Part shown: piece by piece, positions 24,818-31,860 of the stretch
How positions within the stretch are numbered: position 1 is the first letter of the stretch
Layout: every line of letters starts with the position of its first letter
NCBI GenBank assembly: GCA_025360495.1
Contig: JANYCC010000120.1
Coordinates: 1-39,700, forward strand
Source: Verrucomicrobiota bacterium
Lineage (GTDB): Bacteria; Verrucomicrobiota; Verrucomicrobiia; Limisphaerales; UBA9464
Length of the DNA stretch: 39,700 bases
Direction of reading: 5' to 3'
Notes under the pieces: model-generated
Seen by the model: the letters and a program-made list of their open reading frames with translations, nothing else
What the model was told of the DNA's origin: nothing
Database searches by the model: none
Translations under genes and position numbers: made by a program

Positions 24818-25795
24818 TCAGCGTGCCGGCGGAGCCTTCGCCTTCGCCAACATCTCGGCGAGGGTCACCTCCGCCCCGCCCCGCCTGCGGCTTTCGTCCG
24901 CCGCCTCCATGAAGGCCAGGATCTCGATCGTCTCATCGGGCGCAACCGGGACCACACCCGTCCCGAAGAATTTCACGATCTCCACCACCAGGGGCGCATA
25001 ACCGTCGTAAGCCCCCACCGTCATCCCCCCTTTGGTTCCCTGCGCGGTGCCGGAGTAGCCCTTGCCCTCGGAGAAGGTCCCCGTGCGACCACCCTTCCAT
25101 CGGCCCGTCACCTCGATCCCGCCAGTCGTATTGGTCCCGCGCCGCACCACCTCGCAACCCGGGCCCATCACGGTGAACAGCGATTCCACCCCATGGATCC
25201 CGTACCAGAACAGGTCCGGATGATGGGATTCCAACTCCGCCGGGCTGGACGTCACCGCGTTGGTGACGGTCCCGATCGCACCGCCGCGCACCGCCAGCGT
25301 GTTTTTGCCAAACCGCAGCGAGGAAGCCGTGAACACCGGGACGCCGGCCTCACGGGCCAACCGGAAGATTTCCAAGCCGTCCCGCAGCGAACCCGCCATG
25401 GGTTTGTCGATGTAGAGGGGTTTGTGGGCCGCGATCACTGCGCGCGCCTGCTCCAGATGCGGGCGGCCGTCCACGCTCTCGACCAGCACGGCATCCACGT
25501 CCCGGCACATCGCCCCGATCGAGTCATAGAGTTTCACCCCGTATTTTTCCACGAGGGTCTGGGTGTACCCCTCCACGCGCGACGCACTGGAGGGGATGTC
25601 GGGGCTCCCACCCTTGACGGCCGCGACGACCCGGGCGCCCGGGACGTGCTGTTTCGCCGCGGGATCATTGAGGATCTCGGTGAAAGCGGTGACGTGCGAG
25701 GTGTCGAGCCCGACCAATCCGAGGCGCAATTCGGCGGCGGCGACGGCGGAGAGAAGACCCGTGGCGGGCAGCAGGGCGAGGAGGAATCGGCGCAT
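24818..25795 (-). CDS. Exported Gfo/Idh/MocA-family oxidoreductase (second)
   Basis: This 325-residue exported protein has a short signal peptide (MRRFLLALLPATGLLSAVAA) and a Rossmann fold starting LRLGLVGLDTSHV. The EKP motif of the superfamily appears as YIDKP (128-132, Asp in place of Glu). A helix with HHPDLFWYGIHGVESL provides the C-terminal-domain active-site region. The ATG at 25795 is chosen over an in-frame upstream start, because it places the signal peptide at the N-terminus. It is not a close copy of the protein at 1896-2993. The gene precedes a GT4 gene on the same strand by 11 bp. Substrate and coenzyme use cannot be fixed. Confidence 0.85.
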   Translation of the reverse strand: MRRFLLALLPATGLLSAVAAAELRLGLVGLDTSHVTAFTEILNDPAAKQHVPGARVVAAVKGGSPDIPSSASRVEGYTQTLVEKYGVKLYDSIGAMCRDVDAVLVESVDGRPHLEQARAVIAAHKPLYIDKPMAGSLRDGLEIFRLAREAGVPVFTASSLRFGKNTLAVRGGAIGTVTNAVTSSPAELESHHPDLFWYGIHGVESLFTVMGPGCEVVRRGTNTTGGIEVTGRWKGGRTGTFSEGKGYSGTAQGTKGGMTVGAYDGYAPLVVEIVKFFGTGVVPVAPDETIEILAFMEAADESRRRGGAEVTLAEMLAKAKAPPAR

Positions 25796-25923
25796 GGGTT
25801 GATTTCCGTTGAGCGCGGGGCCCGCGGCAAGCTTTGAAAGCGGCAGGCATCGGACGACGACAGAAATATCGGCAACAGAAAAATGGAACGGGACGCTGCA
25901 CACCCGCCGGCGATCGGCATCCG

Positions 25924-25953
25924 TTTTTTGCGTCTCTTTGCGTTTCTTGCGGC
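25924..25953. repeat. Solitary arm of the 9-bp-periodic repeat
   Basis: This 30-bp stretch consists of ttttttgcg, tctctttgcg-like and tttcttgcggc-like steps spaced about 9 bp, matching the right arm of the element at 23503-23645 (ctttgcg core). No complementary left arm was found in the surrounding 200-bp gap, so it looks like a truncated or decayed copy. It lies between the second oxidoreductase gene and the end of the copper ATPase gene. Confidence 0.6.
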
Positions 25954-25997
25954 TGAGATCCGTATTTCCACAGGCTGCCAGGCTTCCGTCTCCCGTG

Positions 25998-27989
25998 CTA
26001 GAGCCGGGTCCACCGCAGGCGCAGGGCGTTCGAAATCACCGACACCGAACTCAGGCTCATCGCCGCCCCCGCAATGATCGGGCTGAGCAACAATCCAAAG
26101 GCCGGGTACAACATCCCGGCCGCCACCGGGATGCCCAGGACATTATATAAAAAGGCGAAGAACAGGTTCTGCCGGATGTTCCGCATCGTGGCGCGACTGA
26201 GCCGGATGGCCCTGGCGATGCCGCGCAGATCACCTTTCACCAACGTGATGCCCGCGCTCTCCATGGCCACGTCGGTGCCGGTCCCCATCGCGATCCCGAC
26301 CTCCGCCTCGCTCAACGCCGGCGCGTCATTGATGCCGTCGCCGGCCATCGCCACCTGTTTCCCATCCGCACGCAGTTTCCGGACATGGGCGACCTTACCG
26401 GCGGGATCCACCTCCGCCTCCACCGCATCGAGGCCGAGTTTTTCCGTCACCGCGGTGGCGGTCCGGCGGTTGTCCCCGGTGAGCATGACGAGCGTCAATC
26501 CCAGCGCGTGAAGGTCCCGGATGGCCTCGGGCGTGGTGGGTTTGATCGGGTCCTCCACGGCGAGGATCCCCGCCGGTCGGCCATCGATGGCGACGAACAT
26601 CACGGTTTTTCCCGTCTCCTGAAGTTTCGCGGCCGAGGCTTCGAGGGTCTCCCAGCCGATGACCTTTTCACGCCGCATGAAATCCGGTTTGCCCACCATC
26701 ACCGCACGGCCGCCGACCGTGCCGGCAACACCGCCGGCCGTCACCGATCGGAAGTCGTTCACGGCGTCGAGGGTGATCCCCTGCCCTTTCGCGCCTTGGA
26801 CAATCGCCGCCGCGAGCGGGTGTTCGCTGTTTTGTTCCAGCGAGGCGGCCAGGCGCAGGAATTCCTTCGGATCGAAACCATCGGACGGAAGGAGGTCCAC
26901 GAGCTTGGGCCGGCCCTCGGTGAGGGTGCCGGTCTTGTCCACGACCAGGGTCGTGACCTTTTCCAGCCTTTCGAGGGCCTCGGCGTTTTTCACGAGCACG
27001 CCTTCCTGTGCGCCGCGCCCGACCCCGACCATGATGGACATGGGTGTGGCCAATCCGAGCGCGCAGGGGCAGGCGATGATGAGGACCGCGACGGCATTGA
27101 CGAGCGCGTGCGCGAGCCTGGGTTCCGGTCCCAGCCACATCCACAAGAGGAATGTCAGCACCGACACCCCCAACACCGCGGGCACGAAGAAGCCGGCCAC
27201 CTTGTCGACGAGGCCTTGAATGGGCGCACGGCTGCGCTGGGCGTCGGCCACCATCTTCACGATCTGCCCGAGCAGGGTGTCACTGCCGACCCGCTCGGCG
27301 CGCAGGACGAAACTGCCGGTCCCATTGACCGTGCCGCCGGTGACCTTGTCGCCGACGGTCTTTTCCACCGGAAGCGGTTCGCCGGTGATCATGGATTCCT
27401 CCACGCTGGAATGACCCTCCACCACCACGCCATCCACGGGAATCCTGTCCCCTGGAACCACGCGCAACCAGTCGCCGACCTTCACCTGGTCGAGCGGGAC
27501 CACATGATCCCCGCCCGGCGCGACCTGCCGTGCCGTGGGCGGGGCCAGATTGAGCAAGGCCTTGAGGGCACTGCCGGTGCGGCTGCGCGCGCGGAGTTCC
27601 AGCACCTGGCCGAGGAGCACCAGGACCACGATCACCGCGGCGGCCTCAAAGTATAGGGGGACACCGGCCCCGTGCGGGGACGTTTGTGGAAAGAAACCGG
27701 GCCAAAACAGGGCGACGGCGCTGAAGAGGAAGGCCGCGCCCACGCCCATGGCGATCAGCGTGAACATGTTCAAATGTCCGGTCACGACGGAGCGCCAACC
27801 GCGTTGGAAGAACGGCCAACCCGCCCATCCGACGACCGGTGCGGCGAACAGGAACTGCACCCAGCGCGAAGTTTCGCCGCCGATCCAATCCTGATGCCCG
27901 AACCCCGGGATCAGATGAGCCATGGCCAGGACAAACACCGGCAGGGTCAACACGGCCCCGACCCACAGGCGCCGCGTCATGTCGGCCAA
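25998..27989 (-). CDS. copA: Cu+-exporting P1B-1-type ATPase (main body, frameshifted from its N-terminus)
   Basis: This 663-residue open frame is the body of a copper-transporting P-type ATPase. Relative to the TTG at 27989, it shows the TGE loop (202-204, [11 protein letters not shown]), the metal-channel CPC (307-309, [13 protein letters not shown]), phosphorylation motif DKTGT (351-355), the SEHP motif, [10 protein letters not shown], then YN in TM7 ([11 protein letters not shown]) and [16 protein letters not shown] in TM8. The last two, with CPC, define Cu+ specificity. The frame has no natural start. Its upstream residues [13 protein letters not shown] continue an N-terminal metal-binding region encoded one frame away (27646-28302), and removing one G from a run of five would join them. 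It is either a sequencing or assembly indel, a mutation, or a translation-coupled two-part protein. Confidence 0.9.
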   Translation of the reverse strand: MADMTRRLWVGAVLTLPVFVLAMAHLIPGFGHQDWIGGETSRWVQFLFAAPVVGWAGWPFFQRGWRSVVTGHLNMFTLIAMGVGAAFLFSAVALFWPGFFPQTSPHGAGVPLYFEAAAVIVVLVLLGQVLELRARSRTGSALKALLNLAPPTARQVAPGGDHVVPLDQVKVGDWLRVVPGDRIPVDGVVVEGHSSVEESMITGEPLPVEKTVGDKVTGGTVNGTGSFVLRAERVGSDTLLGQIVKMVADAQRSRAPIQGLVDKVAGFFVPAVLGVSVLTFLLWMWLGPEPRLAHALVNAVAVLIIACPCALGLATPMSIMVGVGRGAQEGVLVKNAEALERLEKVTTLVVDKTGTLTEGRPKLVDLLPSDGFDPKEFLRLAASLEQNSEHPLAAAIVQGAKGQGITLDAVNDFRSVTAGGVAGTVGGRAVMVGKPDFMRREKVIGWETLEASAAKLQETGKTVMFVAIDGRPAGILAVEDPIKPTTPEAIRDLHALGLTLVMLTGDNRRTATAVTEKLGLDAVEAEVDPAGKVAHVRKLRADGKQVAMAGDGINDAPALSEAEVGIAMGTGTDVAMESAGITLVKGDLRGIARAIRLSRATMRNIRQNLFFAFLYNVLGIPVAAGMLYPAFGLLLSPIIAGAAMSLSSVSVISNALRLRWTRL

Positions 27990-28302
27990 CTCGGCGTTTT
28001 CCCCCGTCCTCGGTTCCGGCGGTCACCGTCTTCGGCTCCAACGCCATGCCACACTTGGGGCAGGCACCGGGATGATCCTGCTCGACCTCCGGGTGCATCG
28101 GGCAGGTGTAGATGGCCTTGCCCCTGGGTGCCTGATTCGGTGGCTGGTCCGTTGCCGTGACGGGAGGCGTCGCCGGCGCAGGCGTCGACAGGAATTTTTG
28201 GCGGCAGTGGTCACTGCAAAAATAATAGGTCTGACCATGACGCCCGGCCTGAAGCGCGGACGCCGGGTCCACGGTCATGCCGCAGATGGGATCGGTGACC
28301 AT
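27646..28302 (-). CDS. YHS + heavy-metal-binding N-terminal part of the Cu ATPase (frameshifted)
   Basis: Only the first ~99 codons (28302 to about 28005) look native. They encode a YHS domain (DPICGMT, Cys7, and YYFCSDHC, Cys29/Cys33), a Pro/Ala/Thr linker, then a heavy-metal-binding domain with [10 protein letters not shown] (Cys67, His70) and [10 protein letters not shown] (Cys81, Cys84), which bind Cu+ before delivery to the ATPase. After [10 protein letters not shown] the frame turns into an Arg/Gly-rich stretch lacking resemblance to anything, open to 27646 only because of high GC. The true continuation lies in the adjacent frame. The cause is one extra base in the run 28001-28005 (ccccc on the plus strand). 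It starts 1 bp after the small membrane gene. Confidence 0.85.
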   Translation of the reverse strand: MVTDPICGMTVDPASALQAGRHGQTYYFCSDHCRQKFLSTPAPATPPVTATDQPPNQAPRGKAIYTCPMHPEVEQDHPGACPKCGMALEPKTVTAGTEDGGKRRVGRHDAAPVGRGRVDPAGVCPGHGSSDPGVRASGLDRRRNFALGAVPVRRTGRRMGGLAVLPTRLALRRDRTFEHVHADRHGRGRGLPLQRRRPVLARFLSTNVPARGRCPPIL

Positions 28303-28303
28303 A

Positions 28304-28417
28304 TCATTTCCGGGATAACTTATTGATCACGACGGCCAGCAGGACCAGCACCACCACTCCGGCCACGGTCCAGACCCACATCCCTCCCCCCAGCCCTCCG
28401 TCAGTATGATTCATCAT
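28304..28417 (-). CDS. 37-aa single-span membrane protein upstream of Cu ATPase
   Basis: This small frame encodes 37 residues: a hydrophilic Gly-rich head (MMNHTDGGLGGG), one strongly hydrophobic helix (about 14-31, MWVWTVAGVVVLVLLAVV) and a basic tail (NKLSRK) that predicts an outside-in orientation. Its TGA lies 1 bp before the ATG of the YHS/ATPase gene, which implies translational coupling. A second in-frame ATG at 28414 is possible. Tiny membrane proteins often precede metal P-type ATPases (CcoS-type and others), but I do not recognise this one as a named family. The lack of an obvious Shine-Dalgarno lowers confidence. A role in assembly or regulation of the ATPase is a guess. Confidence 0.65.
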   Translation of the reverse strand: MMNHTDGGLGGGMWVWTVAGVVVLVLLAVVINKLSRK

Positions 28418-28765
28418 GGTTCAATCCCAAGATGTTCTGATCAGCATGGGTCCGCAATAAGGTGAAACCCTGCCCTGGATCCTGGGGCCGGGACCACAGG
28501 CTTGGAACCGTCAACCCCCGGGGAAAACCCGGGGCACTCAATCCATGCCCGCTTCCTGGCAAGGAATGTTGGGACGCGACCCGTACGGTGGCTCAGGTTC
28601 TCTTATCGAGAACCCATCATTCTTTCACCTGATTGAATCGGTTGGAAGAACCCGGAAAAGTCGAGGGGTGCACACCGGATCCGGTGTAAGTGAGTTTGGG
28701 AGTGTGCTGGGTCGCCGCTCCCAGGACAGAAAAAGAGCAGTCAACAAACCAAACAGACAGACAGT
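28418..28765. promoter_or_regulatory. Divergent intergenic region with three palindromes
   Basis: This 348-bp gap separates the minus-strand membrane protein/Cu ATPase genes from the plus-strand Cys-rich protein gene, so it must hold promoters for both. Visible structures: a 7-bp-stem hairpin at 28516-28534 (ccccggg/cccgggg, 5-nt loop), a perfect 7-bp hairpin at 28596-28614 (ggttctc/gagaacc, 5-nt loop), and a 16-bp perfect palindrome at 28672-28687. The bases before the 28766 start are A/C-rich with a cagacagacag tract and no Shine-Dalgarno. No coding frame is convincing. I could not assign -35/-10 elements with confidence. Confidence 0.6.
28672..28687. promoter_or_regulatory. 16-bp perfect palindrome, candidate operator
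   Basis: The sequence acaccggatccggtgt is a gap-free palindrome 78 bp upstream of the Cys-rich exported protein gene. Its size and position fit a dimeric repressor or activator site. It does not match the CusR box or a CueR/MerR-type spacer, and I cannot name the regulator. No other copy was noticed in this window. Confidence 0.5.
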
Positions 28766-29161
28766 ATGAAAACCAAGTTCAACCTCCTCCGCAGCCTCCT
28801 GCTGACCGCTGCCGTCGCGGTCGCCATGAGCCTCGGCTCCAGCGTCAATGCCGCCGATGAGCATGCCACCATGAAGGGTGCCCAGCACCTGCAGTACCTC
28901 AACAGCCCAAAGCAGGCCGAGGAACTGAAGAAGGGCGACACCGTCGCGATGGTCTGCTCGATGTGCAAAAACGTGGCCGTCACCCGCGTGGAAAAACAAC
29001 GGGGCCGTGAGTTCCTGACCCCGGGCACCAAGCACGGGTGCGAGATGTGCGGGGGAACCATCGAAACCGTCGGCCAACGGATGGACAACAAGGACATCGT
29101 CAAGCACAGCTGCACCAAGTGCGGTGGGGAATCCGCCTTCTGCTGCGCCACCAAGCACTGA
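28766..29161 (+). CDS. Exported 8-Cys metal-binding-type small protein
   Basis: This 131-residue protein has a signal peptide (about 1-29, ending VNAA). The mature part has four paired cysteine sites: CSMC (64-67), CEMC (92-95), CTKC (116-119) and a CC pair (126-127). The spacing resembles two zinc-ribbon-like knuckles with a third CxxCGG and a closing CC. Two His residues lie at the C-terminus and next to Cys92. This suggests periplasmic sequestration or delivery of a soft metal such as copper, as expected next to a Cu ATPase. I do not recognise a named family. The gene is monocistronic or leads into decayed P-type ATPase sequence. A 16-bp palindrome lies upstream. Confidence 0.85.
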   Translation: MKTKFNLLRSLLLTAAVAVAMSLGSSVNAADEHATMKGAQHLQYLNSPKQAEELKKGDTVAMVCSMCKNVAVTRVEKQRGREFLTPGTKHGCEMCGGTIETVGQRMDNKDIVKHSCTKCGGESAFCCATKH

Positions 29162-29205
29162 TCCGGACCGGCCCAAAGGTCCGCCTTGGGCTTGACGCCA
29201 AGTGA

Positions 29206-29501
29206 GCCCGAGCCCCCGGTGCCACCACGCGTGAACCGGGTCTTGCGGACGGCCCGGAGACGGCCCTCGCCGGCCGGGATCTGGACCGGCTTTCCGACGC
29301 CGAACTCCGCCAGCGGAGGAACTCGCCCGGGCCCACGGGTTCGCGACCCTGGGCCGGTTCCTGAAGACCGCCATGATGTCCACTTCAGACTGCCTGATGC
29401 TTCTGGCCGTTTCCCTCCTCCCGCTCGCCGTGTTGGAAGCGGCGAAAGTCATCCGGAATCCGCGGATCATAGTTCGCGGGGTTTCCACGGCGGCGGGGTA
29501 A
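29206..29501 (+). pseudogene. Relic of a P2-type (PacL/MgtA-like) cation ATPase
   Basis: Two short stretches in different frames read as pieces of one cation-transporting ATPase unlike the P1B ATPase nearby. Frame starting 29206 encodes REPGLADGPETALAGRDLDR followed by LSDAELRQR, which matches the segment between the nucleotide- and phosphate-binding domains. From about 29325, another frame gives AEELARAHGFATLGRF and then MMSTSDCLMLLAVSLLPLAV before VLEAAKVIRNPR, resembling the last helix and basic tail of that family. The catalytic P-domain (GDGVNDAPAL), most membrane helices and the N-terminal half are missing, so several deletions and at least one frameshift are needed. It could alternatively encode a 42-residue hydrophobic peptide from ATG 29373, but the relic explanation accounts for both stretches. 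Confidence 0.65.
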
Positions 29502-29566
29502 GTCCGTGTGAAAGGTGGCAATCGTTGCCTCCCGATCGCAACAAATCCCCCGATAGATCGCCCATC

Positions 29567-29857
29567 ATGAAAACGCTTAAAATCACGCTCGCCGTCACGT
29601 TCCTCGCCGCCTGTGCCCTGGTCTCCGCCAAGGCCGCCGAAGGGCTGCATTCGCATTCGCCGTCCACGGAGGCCAAGTCGGCACCCATGGCGTCGTGTGC
29701 CGCGGCCCCGGCGACCGCTGCCCCCAAGCCGGTGGTGGGCAGCCCGCGCGGTCTCGCCACCTTCCCGGGCCCGACGACGGCGGGAACCGGTGCCGGTGCG
29801 ATGGCGCATTGCCAGACCGCCACGAAGGCTCATTCTCACATGGCGTGCTGCAACTGA
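29567..29857 (+). CDS. Exported His/Cys-containing small protein
   Basis: This 96-residue protein has a signal peptide (MKTLKITLAVTFLAACALVS, cleavage near AKA) and a low-complexity Ala/Pro/Thr body. Potential metal ligands are clustered at both ends of the mature part: GLHSHSP (26-32) and AHCQTATKAHSHMACCN (80-96). It is probably a small periplasmic metal-binding protein, by analogy with its Cys-rich neighbour, but belongs to no family that I recognise. It is followed within 13 bp by a strong terminator hairpin (29870-29897), so its transcript should normally end before the sigma-factor module. No Shine-Dalgarno is visible. Confidence 0.72.
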   Translation: MKTLKITLAVTFLAACALVSAKAAEGLHSHSPSTEAKSAPMASCAAAPATAAPKPVVGSPRGLATFPGPTTAGTGAGAMAHCQTATKAHSHMACCN

Positions 29858-29869
29858 TCGGAAAACAGG

Positions 29870-29897
29870 GGCGGCGGGCGTCCCCCGCCGCCTTTTT
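29870..29897 (+). terminator. Rho-independent terminator (possible attenuator)
   Basis: A perfect 9-bp GC stem (ggcggcggg, 29870-29878, with cccgccgcc, 29884-29892) with a 5-nt loop is followed by five T residues (29893-29897). It is the strongest terminator in the window. The next gene begins only 3 bp later at 29901, so read-through mRNA would have that gene's ribosome-binding site buried in the hairpin. Confidence 0.85.
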
Positions 29898-29900
29898 CGC

Positions 29901-30233
29901 ATGAAAACGCCCGACCCCAACCTGGACGAACCGAGGCTGAAAACCCTGCTGCGCGACGCGCACCCGGCACCGCCCTTGCCACCGCGGTTTCAGGAGGGGG
30001 TGTGGAAACGGCTGGAGCGGGCGGAGCGCCCGATGCCGGCGGCGGCCCCGGCCCGGTGGCTGGAGCAGTGGGTCCGCGGTCTGTTGCGCCCAAGGTATGC
30101 GACGGCAGGACTCGCACTGGCAATGTTCGCCGGGGCCTGGTTGGGGGTCCGCAATGGGGCAGGGATCGTCCATCGGGCCGACCGCGACCGGTACATCGCC
30201 GCGGTCAGCCCGTTGCACCGGGCGCTGCCATGA
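29901..30233 (+). CDS. CnrY-like membrane anti-sigma protein (putative)
   Basis: This 110-residue protein has a cytoplasmic N-terminal helix region (RLKTLLRDAHPAPPLPPRFQ then EGVWKRLERAER), one membrane helix (about 66-83, RYATAGLALAMFAGAWLGV) and a short periplasmic tail. The layout resembles CnrY/NccY and other anti-sigma factors of ECF sigma factors, in which the N-terminal domain holds the sigma factor and the tail contacts a periplasmic sensor. Assignment rests on architecture and on gene order rather than on clear sequence similarity. Its stop overlaps the start of the next gene (ATGA). The start codon is 3 bp behind the terminator T-run and has no visible Shine-Dalgarno, so initiation may depend on transcription from a promoter within or beyond the terminator, or on leaderless translation. 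Confidence 0.7.
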   Translation: MKTPDPNLDEPRLKTLLRDAHPAPPLPPRFQEGVWKRLERAERPMPAAAPARWLEQWVRGLLRPRYATAGLALAMFAGAWLGVRNGAGIVHRADRDRYIAAVSPLHRALP

Positions 30234-30721
30234 GGAATCTCCGCCCCCTTGCGTCGCTGTTCCTTGCCCTGCTGGTGGCGGGGGTGATGTGCTCCCTCTG
30301 CTATTGGGCGGCCTTGCGTGTCCGGGTCGCCCGCGGAGCCCACCCGACGGACGAGCTCGCCTGGTTGGGCCGCGAATTCCAGCTTTCGGACACCGAATTG
30401 GCGCGCATCCGGACCTTGCATGAGGCTTATCGTCCGAAGTGCGAAGCGATGTGCGTGAGCATCGCCGCGAAGAACCATGAGTTGGCGGGCGTGCTCAAAG
30501 GGGCCGCCCCTATCGGCCCGGAAATTGAGACCAAACTGGCGGAACTCGCCCGCCTCCGGGCCGAGTGCCAGGTCCAGATGCTCCGTCATTTCCAAGAGGT
30601 CGCCCGGACGATGCCCGTTCAACAGGGAGTGCGTTACCTCGACGAGATGGAACGGCTCACGCTCGGCCTCCCCGGCCCGATGGAAGACGTGATGGCGCAC
30701 CCCACCCATGAGCACCCATGA
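30230..30721 (+). CDS. CnrX-like periplasmic metal sensor
   Basis: This 163-residue protein is anchored by one N-terminal helix (about 7-29) and otherwise periplasmic and helical, like the CnrX/NccX/ZraP-type metal-resistance sensors. Possible ligands are His64 (RTLHEAYRPKCEAMC), Cys71 and Cys75 on one helix, and Cys113, Met117, His120 and Met128 on another (AECQVQMLRHFQEV), with a His-rich tail (HPTHEHP). The MPVQQGVRYLDEME segment is typical of the family. In CnrX, metal binding changes its grip on CnrY, which frees CnrH. It overlaps the upstream gene by 4 bp and the sigma-factor gene by 14 bp, so all three are translationally coupled. The Cys pairs suggest a softer metal (Cu or Zn) than Ni/Co. 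Confidence 0.82.
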   Translation: MRNLRPLASLFLALLVAGVMCSLCYWAALRVRVARGAHPTDELAWLGREFQLSDTELARIRTLHEAYRPKCEAMCVSIAAKNHELAGVLKGAAPIGPEIETKLAELARLRAECQVQMLRHFQEVARTMPVQQGVRYLDEMERLTLGLPGPMEDVMAHPTHEHP

Positions 30722-31295
30722 ACCCGACGCCTTCGACCGGGCGGACATGGCACGGCTCGTGGCGGGAAATGACACGGCGCTCAATGACCTCATGGAGCGG
30801 CACGCCGGGGCGCTGTTCGGATTCCTCTGTCGTTTCGTCGGCGACCCGGATGCCGCCAACGACCTCGCGCAGGAGACGTTCGTCCGTGTTTACCAGCACC
30901 GGGCGGACTTCCAGCCGGGGCGACGCTTTTCGACCTGGCTGTTCACCATCGGCGGGAACCTGGCTCGCAACCATCTCCGCACCCGTTCCCGGCGACCGGA
31001 AGTGCCTCTGGACCCGGCCGGGGGCGACGACCGTTCCGGACTGATGGAGACGCTCCGCGCCCAAGGTCTCACGCCCGACGAAGATCTTCTGCGGGCGGAA
31101 CAACAATCGGCGGTCCGCGACGCCGTGTCGGCCCTTCCCGACGATCTTCGCGAAGCCATCGTGCTCTGCGAATTGGAGGATCGTTCGGTCTCCGAAGCCG
31201 CCGGCATCCTCTCCACGACGGTCAAGGCCGTGGAGTCGCGGCTTTATCGGGCGCGACAACAACTCCGCACACGCCTGTTGCGTTGGCTCGCCTGA
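30708..31295 (+). CDS. ECF sigma factor (CnrH-like)
   Basis: This 195-residue protein has sigma-70 region 2 (about 26-95: ALFGFLCRFVGDPDAANDLA with QETFVRVYQHRA) and region 4 (about 135-190: LPDDLREAIVLCELEDRSV and KAVESRLYRARQQLR), with no C-terminal extension. It directs RNA polymerase to a specific promoter set when released from its anti-sigma partner. It is the third gene of a coupled operon with a CnrY-like and a CnrX-like protein, in the same order as cnrYXH in Cupriavidus. Likely targets are the metal-resistance genes around it, but no promoter motif could be read. Nothing suggests that it is truncated. Confidence 0.92.
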   Translation: MSTHEPDAFDRADMARLVAGNDTALNDLMERHAGALFGFLCRFVGDPDAANDLAQETFVRVYQHRADFQPGRRFSTWLFTIGGNLARNHLRTRSRRPEVPLDPAGGDDRSGLMETLRAQGLTPDEDLLRAEQQSAVRDAVSALPDDLREAIVLCELEDRSVSEAAGILSTTVKAVESRLYRARQQLRTRLLRWLA

Positions 31296-31398
31296 GAAGC
31301 TCGGGGCCAAGGCGAAGTCCGGGGATTGCCCACCAAAGTCCCAACGGCTTTATATCACGATTGCATTGCCAAGAATGCTTCGCCTAGATTCCGATGGA

Positions 31399-31740
31399 AT
31401 GCGATCGGGAGCAGCAACCGGGCAGCGCACGATGGCCAGGGTCATCGGGGTCGGCTTGATGCTCGGGCTGTGGCTCTTCGTCAGCGGTTTGGTTTCCTCA
31501 GCCGAACTCCATCACTGGCTGCACGAGGATTCGCATGAGGCGTCCCATCATTGCCTCGTCACCGATCTGACCAAGGGGGCGCCTCCCTTCGACGACGCGC
31601 CCCGGGTGATGGCACCCTGTCTCCCCGCTGGTCCAAGACCGGTCCGACTCGAATCCCAGTACTTCGCCATCTCCGATCATCGGGTCTCGTCCGGTCGCGC
31701 TCCCCCGTCTGTTTCTCCTCCCCTCAGGGTCATTGGTTAG
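31399..31740 (+). CDS. Small exported His-rich protein (DUF2946-like features)
   Basis: This protein of about 113 residues has a signal or anchor segment (MARVIGVGLMLGLWLFVSGL, about 12-31) followed directly by ELHHWLHEDSHEASHHCLVT, with many His and one Cys (52), then a polar low-complexity tail. It recalls DUF2946-type proteins, which sit in front of outer-membrane metal-transport genes and have a His/Cys cluster after the signal peptide, but the match is weak. A later ATG at 31432 is an equally good start. It precedes the outer-membrane protein by about 120 bp on the same strand. A metal-binding or uptake accessory role is an inference. Confidence 0.62.
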   Translation: MRSGAATGQRTMARVIGVGLMLGLWLFVSGLVSSAELHHWLHEDSHEASHHCLVTDLTKGAPPFDDAPRVMAPCLPAGPRPVRLESQYFAISDHRVSSGRAPPSVSPPLRVIG

Positions 31741-31860
31741 AGTCGGGTCAGTCGATTCCCGCCCTGTCCTCCCGACCAACGGCCCCGTCATTCCCCGCCT
31801 CAGGGAGTCGTCGCACCCATCGTGGAGCCGTCTGGCGTCCACGCGTCCGGAAGGAGAAAC

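Noticed and set aside
27997-28005. Programmed -1 frameshift (slippery GGGAAAA) in the Cu ATPase, as in E. coli copA
   Set aside because: The minus-strand run does form a GGGAAAA heptamer, but a -1 slip leads to the wrong frame; the ATPase body needs +1.
29186-29857. 223-residue frame enclosing the small His/Cys protein
   Set aside because: The part before 29567 is out of frame with the recognisable ATPase relic stretches and lacks a signal peptide; the signal peptide at 29567 gives a better start.
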